DNA from: Alopecurus myosuroides
Taxonomy: Eukaryota > Streptophyta > Magnoliopsida > Poales > Poaceae
Length of the DNA: 64,000 bases
Reading direction: 5' to 3'
Assembly (NCBI GenBank): GCA_028641055.1
Contig: CM054060.1
Span: 207,972,445 to 208,036,444 of the forward strand
Position 1 is the first letter of the stretch, and every line of letters starts with the position of its first letter. The notes below the pieces were generated by a model that did not search any database, was not told the origin of the DNA, and worked only from the letters and a program-made list of their open reading frames with translations. This document shows positions 1 to 12,257 of the stretch, piece by piece. The translations under genes were made by a program, and so were the position numbers.

Positions 1-3000
1 ATAAAAGTGCTCAAACAAACAAGCAAGCACCCAAAAACTCCTACTCATTACTAGTAGAAAATTTAGGAAAACTACTAGACTAGTTTAGACTACACTAGCT
101 AATGTTAAGCACAAGTGTGCAAGCTTTCAGAGGCAAAATACCCCTCTAACCAGTACCATAAATGCTACTGGATCTCACAAAAATATCATAAAAACATAGC
201 TAGGAAACAAGGAAAAACTATGCTTAAAATGCTACACATGTGAGGAGATTAATTCCTAGTCATCCAAGTGCTACTCATGCTTTTGTGCTACTAAAAAGGA
301 AAACTATCAGAGGTGAAAACCCTAAGGTAATAATGCCACAAGGACATTCCATCCTCTGGTTTCAACACCAAGGATCCATATTTTTCCCTAAGGGAAAAAT
401 GAGACAAAAAGCATACATGAATATCCTAGTGTGAAATCTAGTCCTTAAGCATTTCTATTTTAAACCTATTTCAAACACAAGCACCAAGCATCCAGAGGTG
501 TTATGACCAAAATAACAGTACCTAAATGGTGCTGGTTTCAAGAGAATTAATCTAGCAACAAGCCTAAAAATCATTTAAAGATCTACTCAAAACATACATA
601 AAAATCTAGCTATTAGCAAGACCTATGCATGGAAAAATAGTTCTAAAATGCTATCATTCAAACCATTTATTCTAACATGCTCATATAACTTGTATACATC
701 ATAACCACAATGGAAAACAACATAACAAGCAAGAACACATCATTTGCAACTCACAAAATTAACATACAAAGCAAGATCTAGAATTAAAAATTAGACAGAA
801 AGTAACCAAAACTTGTTCTGTCTCTCTAAATTTTTCTGTTGCTCCAAAAAGTAAATCCTTCTAGGATGTGATAGTCCTTAACACTACAAAGCCTCTCCAA
901 CTTGCCTCACTCAAAAATAATATCCCAAACTCCCTATAAAAATCATGGAATAGCCCACTGATGTTTTACCAAAATGGATGGCATTTCCAAATGGTAACTC
1001 ACCTTGATGCAAACCAAAATTCTACTGGTAGGTATTTGAAAGGGCTTTCCAAAACAGTTGAGTTGGCTCAAAACTGTTTTGTATTTTTGAAGTTCTAATC
1101 ATTTCAATTTTTAGGGTACTGTCTGGCATATGATTTATAGAAAAATCATAAAAACTCAAAACAAGTTTCTGCCAGTGGGATAAGGTTGTAATTTTGTATG
1201 TCTAGTAGCACAAAAATTAGCAAGGTAAAATAAATTTATATGCTACCTTTTCTAAGCCTAAAGCTAGACCCTAGTTAATCTGCCAGAAAAAAAGTATTTT
1301 TGTTTTTAACCGGAACTTGCCCAAACGGGCCAAATCCGCAGCGCAAGGCCCAGCTAGCACGCAGCACAGCCCGCCTGCGCGCGCGCGCGCGCGAAGCGAT
1401 GCGTTCAAAGGGGGCCGTCGATTCGCAGATCGACGGTCCCTGTGCCTTCTTCCTCCCCGCGTCTCTCTTCTCTCTCTCTTTCTCAAAACCCGGACGAACA
1501 CCTAGCGATTCTTCGCGGTAGCTCACCTAGGGCTCGAGTCACGTAGAGGGGTGGTGCAGGTGTGGGAGAGGGTGGCCTGGGCGACTCCTTGGCGCGGGCA
1601 CGGGTGGCGAGGAGGCAGGGACACGGCGGCGGCTCGACGGCGTCCCGCGGCGGCTCCGAGGACGACGGCGACGAACCTGCAAACGAGCGGAGGCCAGAGG
1701 GTGTCAGGGAGACGGCTAGGGTTACGGGGAGTGCGCGCATGCGAAAAGGACGAGCTCACACGCATGGGATCAGTGGAATCGACGAGGTGGATCTCACGGT
1801 GGCCGGCGAGGGAGAACTGCCCGTGCTCCTCGCACACGGCGAGGCACGGCTTGGCGTCTCGGGGGTGGGGTAGTGGAGTGTTAGGGTGTGTCCAGGCGAG
1901 AGGGCTTGGTCCCGATTGCTTTGTAGCCACGAGGCCAAGGTGGAGGGCTCGGGTGGCAATGGCATGGGCATGCCCTTGCCCCTTGGGGGTTCTCCACGGT
2001 TGGCAAGGCCTCCAATTGGTTCCTAGGGGTCAAGCCAGTACAATTTGATGAGCTAGGCCACAGCAAGGGCCAAGGGATGGGTAAAAGAAAAGGAATAGCA
2101 CTATTTCAACCACTATTGTGACATCACACACTAGTCAAATGCCACCTCATTTTTCTCCCTTCCTAGCCAGCCAAAAGGGGATCCAATGCCACCTTCTAGA
2201 AGGTTACTAACATGGTTTTCGAATTGGCAAGGTGGCCTGGCTTGGATCAGTGCACAAAAGCTAAAATCATCAAGTCCAAAAGTGTATTCACTGTTCTGTC
2301 AGAAAAATTCAGTTAGGCAGTGTTTCTGAATTTTTCTAAGTGCTGGAAAAGCAGACAGAGATAGCAAAAGTTGGGCTTGTTTTCACCAAGCAAACCAGCT
2401 CTAAAATGAGTGATTTAAAATGCTCAACAAAGAACAACTATCCAAGTTTCAGATCCAACCATTTGATTTGAAAAATGATGGGTTTATGGCTCTGAAAATA
2501 AATGGCAAAGTAGGTACATTCTCTGTTTTTAAAATGCTCAAATTTCTGTCTTAACAAGATGGCTCAAAAACCATCTTGGCATTGTGTGTTAATTTTCTTT
2601 GTAGGTTTTTCCAAGAGTGTAGTTTTGTTGTACTCATATCAGAGAGTAGTTTTGATCAAAGAAAATCCCTAATTGGATAATCCTTGTGATGGAAAACAAG
2701 GGTTGAAAACAGCTACTTGGCTGTTTTTCAGGGCAAAAATTATATTGGAAAATCTAATGGAATCTTTTCCAAATAATTTTATCTCAAGTTCAAGTTGATT
2801 CCAAACCAACAATAACACCTTTTTAAGCTTAAACAAAGTGTTACTTCAAGTCTTGAAAAATAATCTCTTAAGAACCTTAGTGGAAAACATAGGAAAACAA
2901 ATATAAAGCAATGTGTTTCTTAGGAGAAAAACTCCTCAAGTGAGTGTAAAGAAACACACCATTAATATTGCATAGATAAACATCACTACACAAACATGTT

Positions 3001-3081
3001 GTCCACTTAATTCCATTACAAAAATCTTAAGAGGCTTGCTAAAATACTATTATACAAGTGCTTAAAAACAGGGATGTGACA
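1..3081 (-). repeat. Tekay-1 3' LTR (truncated by window edge)
   Basis: The segment matches 11357-12257 plus 23035-25211 almost base for base. It ends on the plus strand in GGGATGTGACA, next to a purine tract on the minus strand. It holds AT-rich sequence, then a GC-rich block at about 1310-2060 with a (GC)n run near 1376-1392, then AT-rich sequence. Small ORFs in the GC block are on both strands, overlap one another and show no family resemblance, so I treat them as non-coding. Confidence 0.93.
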
Positions 3082-3098
3082 AATCTCCCCCCCTTAAA
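3082..3098 (-). promoter_or_regulatory. Tekay-1 polypurine tract
   Basis: On the minus strand this reads as a run of A and G (core AAGGGGGGGAGA) immediately before the 3' LTR. It is the expected primer site for plus-strand DNA synthesis. Confidence 0.85.
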
Positions 3099-3124
3099 AG
3101 AATCTCGTCCCGAGATTCGCGGGT

Positions 3125-6100
3125 CTAGGCTTTAAGAAAATCAGGGAACTCCTTCCTGATATCATCCTCACGCTCCCAGGTAGCTTCTTCCTCAGAGTGA
3201 TTGGTCCACTGAATCTTAAGGAATTTTATAGCACGCCTCCTGGTAGCACGCACAATTTCCTCGAGAACCCGCAGGGGTCTATCACGATAAGTCAAATCAT
3301 CATTTATGTCAATGGTCCTGAAATCCACGTCTTGATACGAGAGATCTTTCTCCGGTACTTGCAGACATTTCCGGAGCAATGACACATGGAAAACATTGTG
3401 AAAAGCAGATAGCTCCTCAGGTAATTCTAACTGATAAGAAACTTCGCCACGACGTGCCAAGATCTTAAAAGGGCCAATATACCTGGGGGCCAGCTTTCCT
3501 TTGACATGGAAACGTTGCATCCCTTTGAGTGGCGTAACACGAAGGTACACGAAATCTCCAATGCTGAAAGAGACATCACGACGCTTCGTATCAGCATAAC
3601 TCTTCTGACGAGATTGAGCTGTCTTTAAACGTTCCCGAATAAGTTGGACCTGCTCCTCTGCAGCCTTCAAAGTGTCCACACCAAAAACCTGACTGTCTCC
3701 AGTCTCAGTCCAATTTAAAGGTGTACGGCATTTACGTCCATACAGAGCTTCAAAAGGGGCCATTTGCAAGCTAGACTGATAACTGTTGTTGTAAGAAAAC
3801 TCTGCGAAGGGCAGACAGTCTTCCCATTTAATTCCATAGGACAACACACAAGCACGGAGCATGTCCTCCAGAATTTGGTTCACACGCTCTGTTTGTCCAT
3901 CAGTCTGCGGGTGATATGCTGTGCTAAAAGCTAGTTTGGTTCCCAAACTCTCGTGCAACTTCTTCCAAAATCTAGATGTGAACTGTGTACCTCGATCAGA
4001 TACAATCCTGCTTGGGACTCCGTGTAGGCTGACAATCCGAGAAATGTAAAGATCCGCAAGCTGATCTCCACGATAGGTTGTCCGGACAGGAATAAAGTGA
4101 GCAACTTTTGTGAGCCTGTCCACGACAACCCATATAGAATCATTTCCTCGGCTGGACCTAGGAAGTCCAGTGATGAAGTCCATTCCCACTTCATCCCATT
4201 TCCAAACAGGCACTTGCAATGGTTGGAGCAATCCAGCGGGACGCTGGTGCCCAGCTTTTACTTGCTGGCAGACATGGCACTTGGCTACAAATGAAGCAAT
4301 CTCTCGCTTCATTCCATGCCACCAGAATCTCTCTTTCAGGTCTTGATACATCTTTGTTCCTCCAGGATGGATAGAATACATGGCCTCATGAGCTTCGACC
4401 ATGATGGTCTGCTTGAGATCAGATTCAGAGGGAACACAAATACGGCCTTCATACCATAATCCCCCATCAGCATCGATGGTAAACCCAGCAACCTTTTCCT
4501 TCTCCATGCGGGCTTTAATCCCATCAATACTTTTCTGGCCTTTCTGCGCTTCTTTGATTTGGTCAACCAGGGTCGGTTTAAGCTCTATGGCGTCTAACAT
4601 GCCATAGCTGACCACTTCAATGCCAAGCTGGTCCAGCTCTTTCCACAACTCGGGTTGCCTTACTAGAATCATAGCATTTAGGGAGGCCGGCTCTCGACTA
4701 AGAGCATCTGCAACCACATTTGCCTTTCCCGGGTGATAATGAATACTCAGATCATAATCTTTAATGAGCTCAATCCAGCGGCGCTGCCTCATGTTGAGCT
4801 CACGTTGAGTAAAGATATACTTTAAACTCTTATGATCCGTGTAAATCTCCACTCTTCTTCCCATAAGAAAGTGTCGCCATGTCTTGAGAGCATGAACAAC
4901 GGCAGCAAGCTCTAAGTCATGAGTGGGATAATTCAACTCGTGGGGTCTCAACTGGCGGGATATGAAAGATATCACCTTCCCTTCTTGCATAAGCACGCTT
5001 CCAAGACCAAGCTTAGAAGCGTCACAATATACGTCGAAATTCTTGGTGACATCTGGCATTATAAGGATTGGGGCAGACACCAGTCGGTGCTTCAACTCAT
5101 TGAAACTCTCTTCGCACTTGTCCGTCCATAGGAACTTGCTATCCTTCTTGAGCAACTGGGTGAGGGGTCTGGCTATACTCGAGAATCCCTGAACAAACTT
5201 GCGGTAATATCCTGCCAAACCCAGAAAGGATCTGACTTCAGTCTGGTTGGTCGGAGCAGCACGCTTCTCCACAGACTGAACTAGAGCAGGGTCAACGGAT
5301 ATTCCCCCCGCAGATACTACATGTCCAAGAAATCCGACTTCCGTCAACCAGAATTGACATTTACTAAACTTAGCATACAATTGATGCTCACGAAGTGTTC
5401 CGAGCACAAGTCTCAGATGTTCTTCGTGTTCTTCCTCACTCCTCGAATATATAAGAATGTCGTCAATAAACACCACGACAAACTTGTCTAGAAAATCCAT
5501 GAATACCTTATTCATGAGATTCATGAAATAGGCAGGGGCATTGGTTAGACCAAAGGACATTACGGTGTATTCATACAGCCCGTAACGAGTGGTGAAAGCA
5601 GTCTTTGGGATATCAGTATCACGGACTTTCAATTGATGATAACCAGTCCGAAGGTCAATCTTGGAGAAGATTACAGCCCCATTCAACTGGTCAAACAAGT
5701 CTTCAATTTTGGGCAACGGGTATTTGTTCTTGATGGTAACATCATTTAACTTGCGGTAGTCCACACATAAACGAGTGGTACCGTCCCGTTTTCCCACAAA
5801 AATGATCGGAGATCCCCAGGGCGATGCACTAGGGCGAATCAATCCCTTCCTTAACATGTCCTCCAGTTGAGTCTTCAACTCATCTAATTCCTTCGGGTTC
5901 ATCCGATACGGCTTCTGTGCTATGGGTCCAGTTCCGGGCACTAACTCGATCACAAACTCGATATCCCGATCAGGGGGCATACCGGGTAATTCTTCAGGAA
6001 AAACATCCGGGTATTCGCAAACTACCGGGACTTCCTCAAGGGCAGGGTGGACTATTCCGGTGTGGCAGTGAACTTGTGACGAGGGTCGAGTTGCAGCGTA

Positions 6101-7663
6101 TGCAACCTTTTCCCCATCCTCTGAGATCATTTCAATAGATTTCTTAGTGCAATCGATAACTCCCTTATACTTGGCCATCCAGTTCATACCGAGTACCACT
6201 TCTATCCCTTTGGATCCCAGCACTATAAGATCAGCATGAAAAGTTTTCCCTTGAATTTCTACTGGTACCTCATTGCAAATTAGGTTGGCTTTAGTACTAT
6301 CCCCAGGTATTTGTACTAACATAGGGTTGTGCATACGGGAATGCTTCATACCACTTTTCTCAGCAAACGGTTTAGTGACAAAGGAATGTGATGCACCAGA
6401 ATCAAACAGTACTGCGGCTGGTACCGAGTTGACAGGAAACATACCCATCACCATGTCTGGTGCCTCCTGAGCTTCTGCAGCATTGATATGGTTCAGGTGT
6501 CCCTTCATCCTATTCTGTCGTCCAGTGGAAGGACCATGGTTCATCTTGGTTGCAGCAGGCTGGACTGGAGCAGTAGCTTTGTTGGGGCACTCGCGAGCGA
6601 AGTGACCCTCCTTTCCACAGGCAAAGCAACCTCCAGAAGGCTTTGAGCTTGGGTTTGGTTTGGGAGCATTGTTGGTGTGGTTCCCATTTCCTCCATTGTT
6701 ACCTCCATAGCGGTTTCCATGATTATTCCCAGAGTAATTACCATGGTTACCCCCATAGCTGTTTCCTCCGTACCTTGGTGCATACGGTGCAGGGTGGTTG
6801 TAGTTGTTGGGCCTTGGTGCATAGTTGTGGCTGGGGCGGGGTGCATAAGCAGGCGCCTTGTGGGTTGGTGGCCTCGCATACGGAGTGTTGCGAGTCCTCT
6901 GAGCACTAGGCCCTCCATGAGCAGTCATCTTTCTCTTGCGGTTATCATCAGCAGATTTCCGCTTGTGCTCCAGCACCATAGCGGCATTAGCAAGAGTCTC
7001 CATGTCCTGGAATGGAACCACTACTAGAGAGCACTGGAGCTCATCATCCAGCCCATTTAAGAACCTCTCCTTCTTCTTAGCATCAGTATTAATATCATCC
7101 TGTGCATACCGGGACAGAGTAGTGAAATTCTCCCAGTATTCAGACACCGGCATACTTCCCTGCTTCAGATTTAGAAACTTCTCCCGCATAAGTGCCATCA
7201 TTCCCTGGGGAATGTGATACTTGCGGAACCTTGCAGAGAATTCCTCCCAGGTGAACACGTGACCAGCAGCAACAGTCTCACGCGTAGTTTCCCACCAAGT
7301 CCTGGCAGGACCAGCGAGAAAATGGGAGGCCAACAGGACCTTATCATTCTCATCAACCGAAGCGACTTCCAGCTTGTTTGCAATGGTGCGGAGCCAGTCG
7401 TCAGCATCGAGAGGCTCCACAATCCTGGTGAAAACTGGGGGGTTGGTGTGCTGAAAGTCTCTCAGTCTCGAGCGAGCACCATTTCCATTGCCATTGCCAT
7501 TATTGTTGGCGGCAGCAGCTAGCTGTTGCAGAGCGGTAATGGTAGCTGCACTCTCATCTCGGCTGGCCTGGCGATCTTCCATCAGCAGGGCCAACAGCGC
7601 CTCCACTGTGGGTGGTGGTGGCGGTGGGGGTTCGCGACGGGGTGCCATGCTGAAGTGAAACAT
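3125..7663 (-). CDS. Tekay-1 Gag-Pol polyprotein (intact, 1512 aa)
   Basis: A single uninterrupted frame. Gag with its retrotransposon core lies at about residues 70-240, followed by a Gly/Asn/Tyr-rich linker. A CCHC zinc knuckle ([14 protein letters not shown]) lies near 343-358, and a protease active site (LFDSGAS) near 418. RT has the motif FIDDILIY near 731. RNase H follows with CDAS near 881 and ADALSR. Integrase has an HHCC finger near 1089-1131 and acidic triad residues in MDF, SDRG and TER near 1159, 1222 and 1259. The C-terminal 55 residues contain VLEEIV and EEATWE, as in the chromodomain-like tail of Tekay/Del chromoviruses. The protein packages RNA, copies it and integrates the cDNA. 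Met6 (MAPRRE) is an equally likely start. No catalytic residue appears lost, so this copy may be autonomous. Confidence 0.95.
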   Translation of the reverse strand: MFHFSMAPRREPPPPPPPTVEALLALLMEDRQASRDESAATITALQQLAAAANNNGNGNGNGARSRLRDFQHTNPPVFTRIVEPLDADDWLRTIANKLEVASVDENDKVLLASHFLAGPARTWWETTRETVAAGHVFTWEEFSARFRKYHIPQGMMALMREKFLNLKQGSMPVSEYWENFTTLSRYAQDDINTDAKKKERFLNGLDDELQCSLVVVPFQDMETLANAAMVLEHKRKSADDNRKRKMTAHGGPSAQRTRNTPYARPPTHKAPAYAPRPSHNYAPRPNNYNHPAPYAPRYGGNSYGGNHGNYSGNNHGNRYGGNNGGNGNHTNNAPKPNPSSKPSGGCFACGKEGHFARECPNKATAPVQPAATKMNHGPSTGRQNRMKGHLNHINAAEAQEAPDMVMGMFPVNSVPAAVLFDSGASHSFVTKPFAEKSGMKHSRMHNPMLVQIPGDSTKANLICNEVPVEIQGKTFHADLIVLGSKGIEVVLGMNWMAKYKGVIDCTKKSIEMISEDGEKVAYAATRPSSQVHCHTGIVHPALEEVPVVCEYPDVFPEELPGMPPDRDIEFVIELVPGTGPIAQKPYRMNPKELDELKTQLEDMLRKGLIRPSASPWGSPIIFVGKRDGTTRLCVDYRKLNDVTIKNKYPLPKIEDLFDQLNGAVIFSKIDLRTGYHQLKVRDTDIPKTAFTTRYGLYEYTVMSFGLTNAPAYFMNLMNKVFMDFLDKFVVVFIDDILIYSRSEEEHEEHLRLVLGTLREHQLYAKFSKCQFWLTEVGFLGHVVSAGGISVDPALVQSVEKRAAPTNQTEVRSFLGLAGYYRKFVQGFSSIARPLTQLLKKDSKFLWTDKCEESFNELKHRLVSAPILIMPDVTKNFDVYCDASKLGLGSVLMQEGKVISFISRQLRPHELNYPTHDLELAAVVHALKTWRHFLMGRRVEIYTDHKSLKYIFTQRELNMRQRRWIELIKDYDLSIHYHPGKANVVADALSREPASLNAMILVRQPELWKELDQLGIEVVSYGMLDAIELKPTLVDQIKEAQKGQKSIDGIKARMEKEKVAGFTIDADGGLWYEGRICVPSESDLKQTIMVEAHEAMYSIHPGGTKMYQDLKERFWWHGMKREIASFVAKCHVCQQVKAGHQRPAGLLQPLQVPVWKWDEVGMDFITGLPRSSRGNDSIWVVVDRLTKVAHFIPVRTTYRGDQLADLYISRIVSLHGVPSRIVSDRGTQFTSRFWKKLHESLGTKLAFSTAYHPQTDGQTERVNQILEDMLRACVLSYGIKWEDCLPFAEFSYNNSYQSSLQMAPFEALYGRKCRTPLNWTETGDSQVFGVDTLKAAEEQVQLIRERLKTAQSRQKSYADTKRRDVSFSIGDFVYLRVTPLKGMQRFHVKGKLAPRYIGPFKILARRGEVSYQLELPEELSAFHNVFHVSLLRKCLQVPEKDLSYQDVDFRTIDINDDLTYRDRPLRVLEEIVRATRRRAIKFLKIQWTNHSEEEATWEREDDIRKEFPDFLKA

Positions 7664-8037
7664 GTGTAAGTCTAAGAAGTAAATTCTTGTTTTTGAAAAC
7701 CCAGTACCTTAATATTTAAACAAAAGGAATACTAGCGATATGTTTCAAAAACAAGAGCGGGGCAGTCGCAAACTTGAATGAAATGAACGCAAAGTAGTGA
7801 CAATCAACAGAAAACCAAGCCAAACATTTCATTCATCACCATAATTAAACAGAGTTTCTTACATTACACACACACATCGCAAGCCATATCATACAAGGAA
7901 GGCTTCATCGAGCTACAGGGGGTGCGATTGGTGGGGTCATCGCAAGGCTACTACTAGCAAACTATCTAGCAAAACGATCTAGCGTACCTAACTAGTATCT
8001 AGACCAGCACCATGTGCTAAGGGTGAGAAGGCAGCGA
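7664..8037 (-). other. Tekay-1 spacer between the extra ORF and gag
   Basis: This 374-nt internal leader has no ORF of note. It could carry signals for translating gag downstream of the extra ORF (splicing, reinitiation or internal entry), but I recognise no specific motif. Confidence 0.5.
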
Positions 8038-8994
8038 CTACACAGAGTCGTCGCTGTCCCCAACGTCGAAGATACGCTCCTCAGGGTCCTCCTCCTCCTC
8101 GTCAAACAGGTCATCATCATCCTGCTCGCTAGCCTCGCTCATATCCATCCCCTCTAAGTCGGAGGGAACATCCTCAATAGGCAGAAGATCCTCAATCTCC
8201 CTGTGGAGCTCTGCGGCCTCCTCCTCCAGCTCCTCTACGGCAGCGTCTCTCGTGGCTATGTCATCACGAGCTATCTGAAGCCTGCCGCGCAGAACGGCGT
8301 TAGCCCCCTCCAGGGCCGTCAGTCTAGTGGTGAGGCGTGCACGGCCAAGGCGGGTGGCCCTCAGCTGCCTCCGTAAGGCACGGTGCCTCGCGGTAGTAGC
8401 CTCCAACTGCTCCCTCAACTGGGACAACTGCTGAGCCAGAGCTCCACTCTCCTCCTGGCTGTCGTGAAGCTCAGCCCTCAGCTCGTCAGTCTCGGCTATC
8501 AGTGTGTGGTGCACCAATATGCCGTGCTGGGTGTCAAGACGCTGGTCGTCTAGCCTGGTCTGAGTGCGGTGTAACAGAATCTCCATCTCGTCCAAGTGTG
8601 GACCAACAGTGGTAAAGTCTGGCTCAACAGGAAGTGGTATGCCATCCTCATCACGTCTCCCAATCAGCTCGAACCGGGAACCGATGAACATATACTCCCC
8701 GATGTGCGCCAGACGTGCTACGGACTCCTGTATCACGCGCACCGCAGCCTCGTTCCAAGAACGATCAACAGCACGGTACACGTAGGCCTCCACTGTCGGG
8801 CTAGCCAGAGGTGCGCGGATAGTGACCTCCGCGTACCAGTCTCCCTCCAGAGGTGCCCCGACAACTAGTCCTCCTCGCAGCTCCGGAAGTGGCCGTCCCA
8901 ACACAGTAGCCATAGATACTAGCCTCTCCTCGAAAAGGAAAGACTCGCCACGTGGACGTCCCAACTGAAAAGCCACGGTGATGTCCACGTCCAT
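8038..8994 (-). CDS. Tekay-1 extra ORF upstream of gag (318 aa, dsRBD-like plus coiled coil)
   Basis: A sense-strand ORF between primer site and gag, starting MDVDITV. I do not recognise a named family. Residues about 52-98 (WYAEVTIR ... NEAAVRVIQESVARLA) suggest strands followed by an amphipathic helix, which recalls the second half of a double-stranded-RNA-binding fold. The basic RNA-contacting residues of true dsRBDs are not obvious. Residues about 135-270 are a long heptad-rich coiled coil, and the last 45 residues are strongly acidic. BL-1 has an ORF in the same place with the same N-terminal pattern, so this looks like a conserved accessory protein rather than chance. A role in RNA binding or particle assembly is inference. 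The frame is open over its whole length. Confidence 0.75.
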   Translation of the reverse strand: MDVDITVAFQLGRPRGESFLFEERLVSMATVLGRPLPELRGGLVVGAPLEGDWYAEVTIRAPLASPTVEAYVYRAVDRSWNEAAVRVIQESVARLAHIGEYMFIGSRFELIGRRDEDGIPLPVEPDFTTVGPHLDEMEILLHRTQTRLDDQRLDTQHGILVHHTLIAETDELRAELHDSQEESGALAQQLSQLREQLEATTARHRALRRQLRATRLGRARLTTRLTALEGANAVLRGRLQIARDDIATRDAAVEELEEEAAELHREIEDLLPIEDVPSDLEGMDMSEASEQDDDDLFDEEEEDPEERIFDVGDSDDSV

Positions 8995-9218
8995 CTACAC
9001 AAAATTTTAAGTATAGCTTAAGTTAGATACAAGTGTGCAAAGTTTTAGGTTCATGCAAGAAATAACCTTAATGCAAGTAGAGTCTAACCCAGAGAGGTGG
9101 TGGGATATAGGGAATAGTTTTATACTTAGTCATATATCCAATTTTTTTGTATTAGTAACTTAGATTATCGTAGTATACACTAACGTCCATGCTAACTAAG
9201 GTCTCCTAGAGTCAGGAT
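8995..9218 (-). other. Tekay-1 untranslated leader
   Basis: AT-rich leader between the primer-binding site and the extra ORF. I see no coding potential or recognisable motif. Confidence 0.5.
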
Positions 9219-9231
9219 GGCTCTGATACCA
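9219..9231 (-). promoter_or_regulatory. Tekay-1 primer-binding site (tRNA-iMet type)
   Basis: The minus strand reads TGGTATCAGAGCC, the usual plant initiator-Met primer complement, four bases after the 5' LTR ends in CA. Confidence 0.92.
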
Positions 9232-9509
9232 ACTTTGTAGAGGCCCCAGACCGGTAGGTCCAGAACCCCTCATATGCATTCATTCACGATCCCAGAAGAA
9301 CCAGTCGTGAACAACATACGTAGTTGGCATACAGAATACATCATCCATTACACGAATATAGAGTCTTACATAAATGGTCACATGACCAAGTTCTTGATAA
9401 CTGTCACGCAGGACAGACATTCAAAGTAAACACAGCGGAAGACGATAAGCATAGCGTAGTAGAACCCGAGTCACGCCTCATCCTACAGGCTGTTGACTGG
9501 GAGACGATC

Positions 9510-9617
9510 CTAACTCGCAGGGCCATCAGCGTAGAACTCCTCCTCATAGTACTCCTCCTGAGGTGGCTCCTCGTAGTCTGATAAGTAGATACCAGGGGCG
9601 AAACCAAATGAGTACAT
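9510..9617 (-). CDS. Small acidic Tyr-rich LTR ORF (35 aa), Tekay-1
   Basis: It starts at an ATG inside the palindrome at 9610-9629 and encodes an acidic peptide with segments YSFGFAPGIYLSDYEE and EEYYEEEFYADG. The BL LTRs have an ORF ending in a similar acidic, Tyr-rich stretch directly after their own GTAC palindrome (12731-12955, 33786-33998). Position, reading sense and composition agree although the flanking LTR sequence does not. Function is unknown. It may be a translated leader ORF or only a structural relic, so the coding call is tentative. Confidence 0.4.
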   Translation of the reverse strand: MYSFGFAPGIYLSDYEEPPQEEYYEEEFYADGPAS

Positions 9618-9629
9618 TTGAATGTACTC
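9610..9629. other. LTR palindrome, Tekay-1
   Basis: A perfect 9-bp inverted repeat (GAGTACATT / AATGTACTC) with a 2-nt spacer. GTAC-centred hairpins occupy the same relative place in the BL LTRs at 12823-12840, 18702-18719, 33884-33901 and 61219-61236. It may be an RNA hairpin in the R/U5 part of the transcript. Confidence 0.7.
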
Positions 9630-12252
9630 AACAAGACATCCTTTATTAGCTTACAAATCATGCATACATGCGTATTTGGTGGAGTGGGTAGGCCATACAT
9701 ATGGTTCAGCTACCCATGATAGATAAAAGATTTGCCATGGTTGATTCTTCAAGTTTATCTCTTTGTAAACAAAATCATTTAAAATAATGTAGTTTTGTTC
9801 TCGTAGATATCACATATCTTGGAGGTTTTATAATTCTTTTGGAAAAGAAAGTTTTTCTTTTCAGAAACTTTTAGTAATAGTTTCTTTCTCATCGGTATCT
9901 CACAGATACCAAGTCATTCCTCCATAGTACCTCTCAGGTACAAAAGCCTTCCTTCAAAACCTCTTTTGAAAAGTTGACACAATACTAGCTACATGGCCAT
10001 TCAACCGTCCATATCCGAGGACGCGGCTATCTCGAAATAGTTTTACTCTGCAGAGGTGTACACATTTCCACTAGATCCAGAGTCCGCCATGAAACAACCA
10101 TGGACTGTTCCCAACCTATGAGAACATCAGATAACTGGTCTTGACTATCCACTCTGTACAAGCTAGTACATGACTATCTCTTCAATTGGGGTTTCCCTCC
10201 CTGGCAAGCCATGTCACACACCGCTCAATCAGGAGACCCAACTGCTGCATCCGGAGGGAAAATTAATCCCACACTTTAGATGTCCCGTATACTCACTCCT
10301 AGCGACATTTCGGTTCGGAGGATCCAATCCCCTATAGCCTTTGAGATAGCACATATACTAACCCTAACAAGTTTTTAATCAAGCCCCTACCCATATTGGG
10401 GTAAAGTGGCAGTACGATAATGGTTGTCCAGCGAAGACTAGGTTATGTGTCTTTTGTAAACATTTCTCATAAAATTTCCCATCATAACAATCCTTCCGGC
10501 AGACAGGGTCTCACCCTTCCTCCGGGGTTTTTCCTTCCATAAGGCATTTGTTTACAAAAACACATTTTATTTAGTTCATTTAAGAACTCAAGTTTTAAGT
10601 AGGTGTATGGTATTTATATACCATTTAGTGTCTAAGGGCTTGGTAATACCAAGTTGACTATTATTATGAGTCCTGATACTAGTAATATTAATAATAGTAG
10701 TAGGATTCACACAAAAATAGTTTTGAAGGTATAGTTTTGTAAAAACTTCAGAAGTGAAAAACATGCATGATAGATAATGATAAGTAGTGATACAGCAAGC
10801 ATTAGGATGGCTTGCCTTGGTACAAGTGATGGTCCTGGTCCTGAAAGTAACAGGAGTTGCAATACCCTTCCTCAGCAATTCCTTCCTCCTCGTTTTCTAA
10901 CGTCGTAAAAAGAAATAAAGACACACTTTCAGAACCAAACAAGACAATCAATGCTACAAGTAATACATACAGCAAGAAATCAAGAAGTATCACACAAAGT
11001 TCTCAATTTTTCCCTTAAGAAAAATTGACATAAAAACTGTAGTTGAAAAGTCTGCTTTTTCCTAGTGTTTAGATGTGGCCAAAACCATGATTCTTAGTTA
11101 AGAACACCATGGACCAGTGGGGTAAAGCACAAGTTTTCTATACAGTAGGGTGTCATATAAAACACATTTTGATGTCTAACAATCTCCACAACAATTTCTA
11201 TGGCTAGCACCTATAATTTGCTAAAATACCCAAGTGGTGAAATAAGCTCAGGACAACTAGTCAAACCTATTTTTCACCATGAGGCAACATACCAGTGGTT
11301 GTTCCACTAGCAAATATGCTCACCAAGAGTTTAATAAGCCTCTGGTCACTTTTATAAGAGTGCTCAAACAAACAAGCAAGCACCCAAAAACTCCTACTCA
11401 TTACTAGTAGAAAATTTAGGAAAACTACTAGACTAGTTTAGACTACACTAGCTAATGTTAAGCACAAGTGTGCAAGCTTTCAGAGGCAAAATACCCCTCT
11501 AACCAGTACCATAAATGCTACTGGATCTCACAAAAATATCATAAAAACATAGCTAGGAAACAAGGAAAAACTATGCTTAAAATGCTACACATGTGAGGAG
11601 ATTAATTCCTAGTCATCCAAGTGCTACTCATGATTTTGTGCTACTAAAAAGGAAAACTATCAGAGGTGAAAACCCTAAGGTAATAATGCCACAAGGACAT
11701 TCCATCCTCTGGTTTCAACACCAAGGATCCATATTTTTCCCTAAGGGAAAAATGAGACAAAAAGCATACATGAATATCCTAGTGTGAAATCTAGTCCTTA
11801 AGCATTTCTATTTTAAACCTATTTCAAACACAAGCACCAAGCATCCAGAGGTGTTATGACCAAAATAACAGTACCTAAATGGTGCTGGTTTCAAGAGAAT
11901 TAATCTAGCAACAAGCCTAAAAATCATTTAAAGATCTACTCAAAACATACATAAAAATCTAGCTATTAGCAAGACCTATGCATGGAAAAATAGTTCTAAA
12001 ATGCTATCATTCAAACCATTTATTCTAACATGCTCATATAACTTGTATACATCATAACCACAATGGAAAACAACATAACAAGCAAGAACACATCATTTGC
12101 AACTCACAAAATTAACATACAAAGCAAGATCTAGAATTAAAAATTAGACAGAAAGTAACCAAAACTTGTTCTGTCTCTCTAAATTTTTCTGTTGCTCCAA
12201 AAAGTAAATCCTTCTAGGATGTGATAGTCCTTAACACTACAAAGCCTCTCCA

Positions 12253-12257
12253 ACTTG
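12253..12257. repeat. Target-site duplication of BL-3 (ACTTG), left copy
   Basis: ACTTG here and at 23030-23034 flank BL-3 exactly. Removing BL-3 and one copy restores continuity with the intact LTR near position 895-915. Confidence 0.95.

Larger units (their letters stand above)
9236..12257 (-). repeat. Tekay-1 5' LTR, part 1 (R/U5-side segment)
   Basis: It begins on the plus strand with TGTAGAGGCC and runs to the BL-3 insertion point. Bases 11357-12257 repeat 1-896. It carries a perfect inverted repeat at 9610-9629 and a 35-aa acidic ORF at 9510-9617. The rest is AT-rich with no convincing gene. The other half of this LTR is at 23035-25211. Confidence 0.92.

Noticed and set aside
1376..1392. 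(GC)n run as a Z-DNA or regulatory site
   Set aside because: A simple repeat in a GC-rich LTR, present in both LTR copies, without further evidence.
1483..2066. Overlapping ORFs on both strands in the GC-rich part of the Tekay-1 LTR (repeated at 23613-24196)
   Set aside because: High GC content removes stop codons in all frames; products are low-complexity Pro/Arg/Ser-rich and show no family resemblance.
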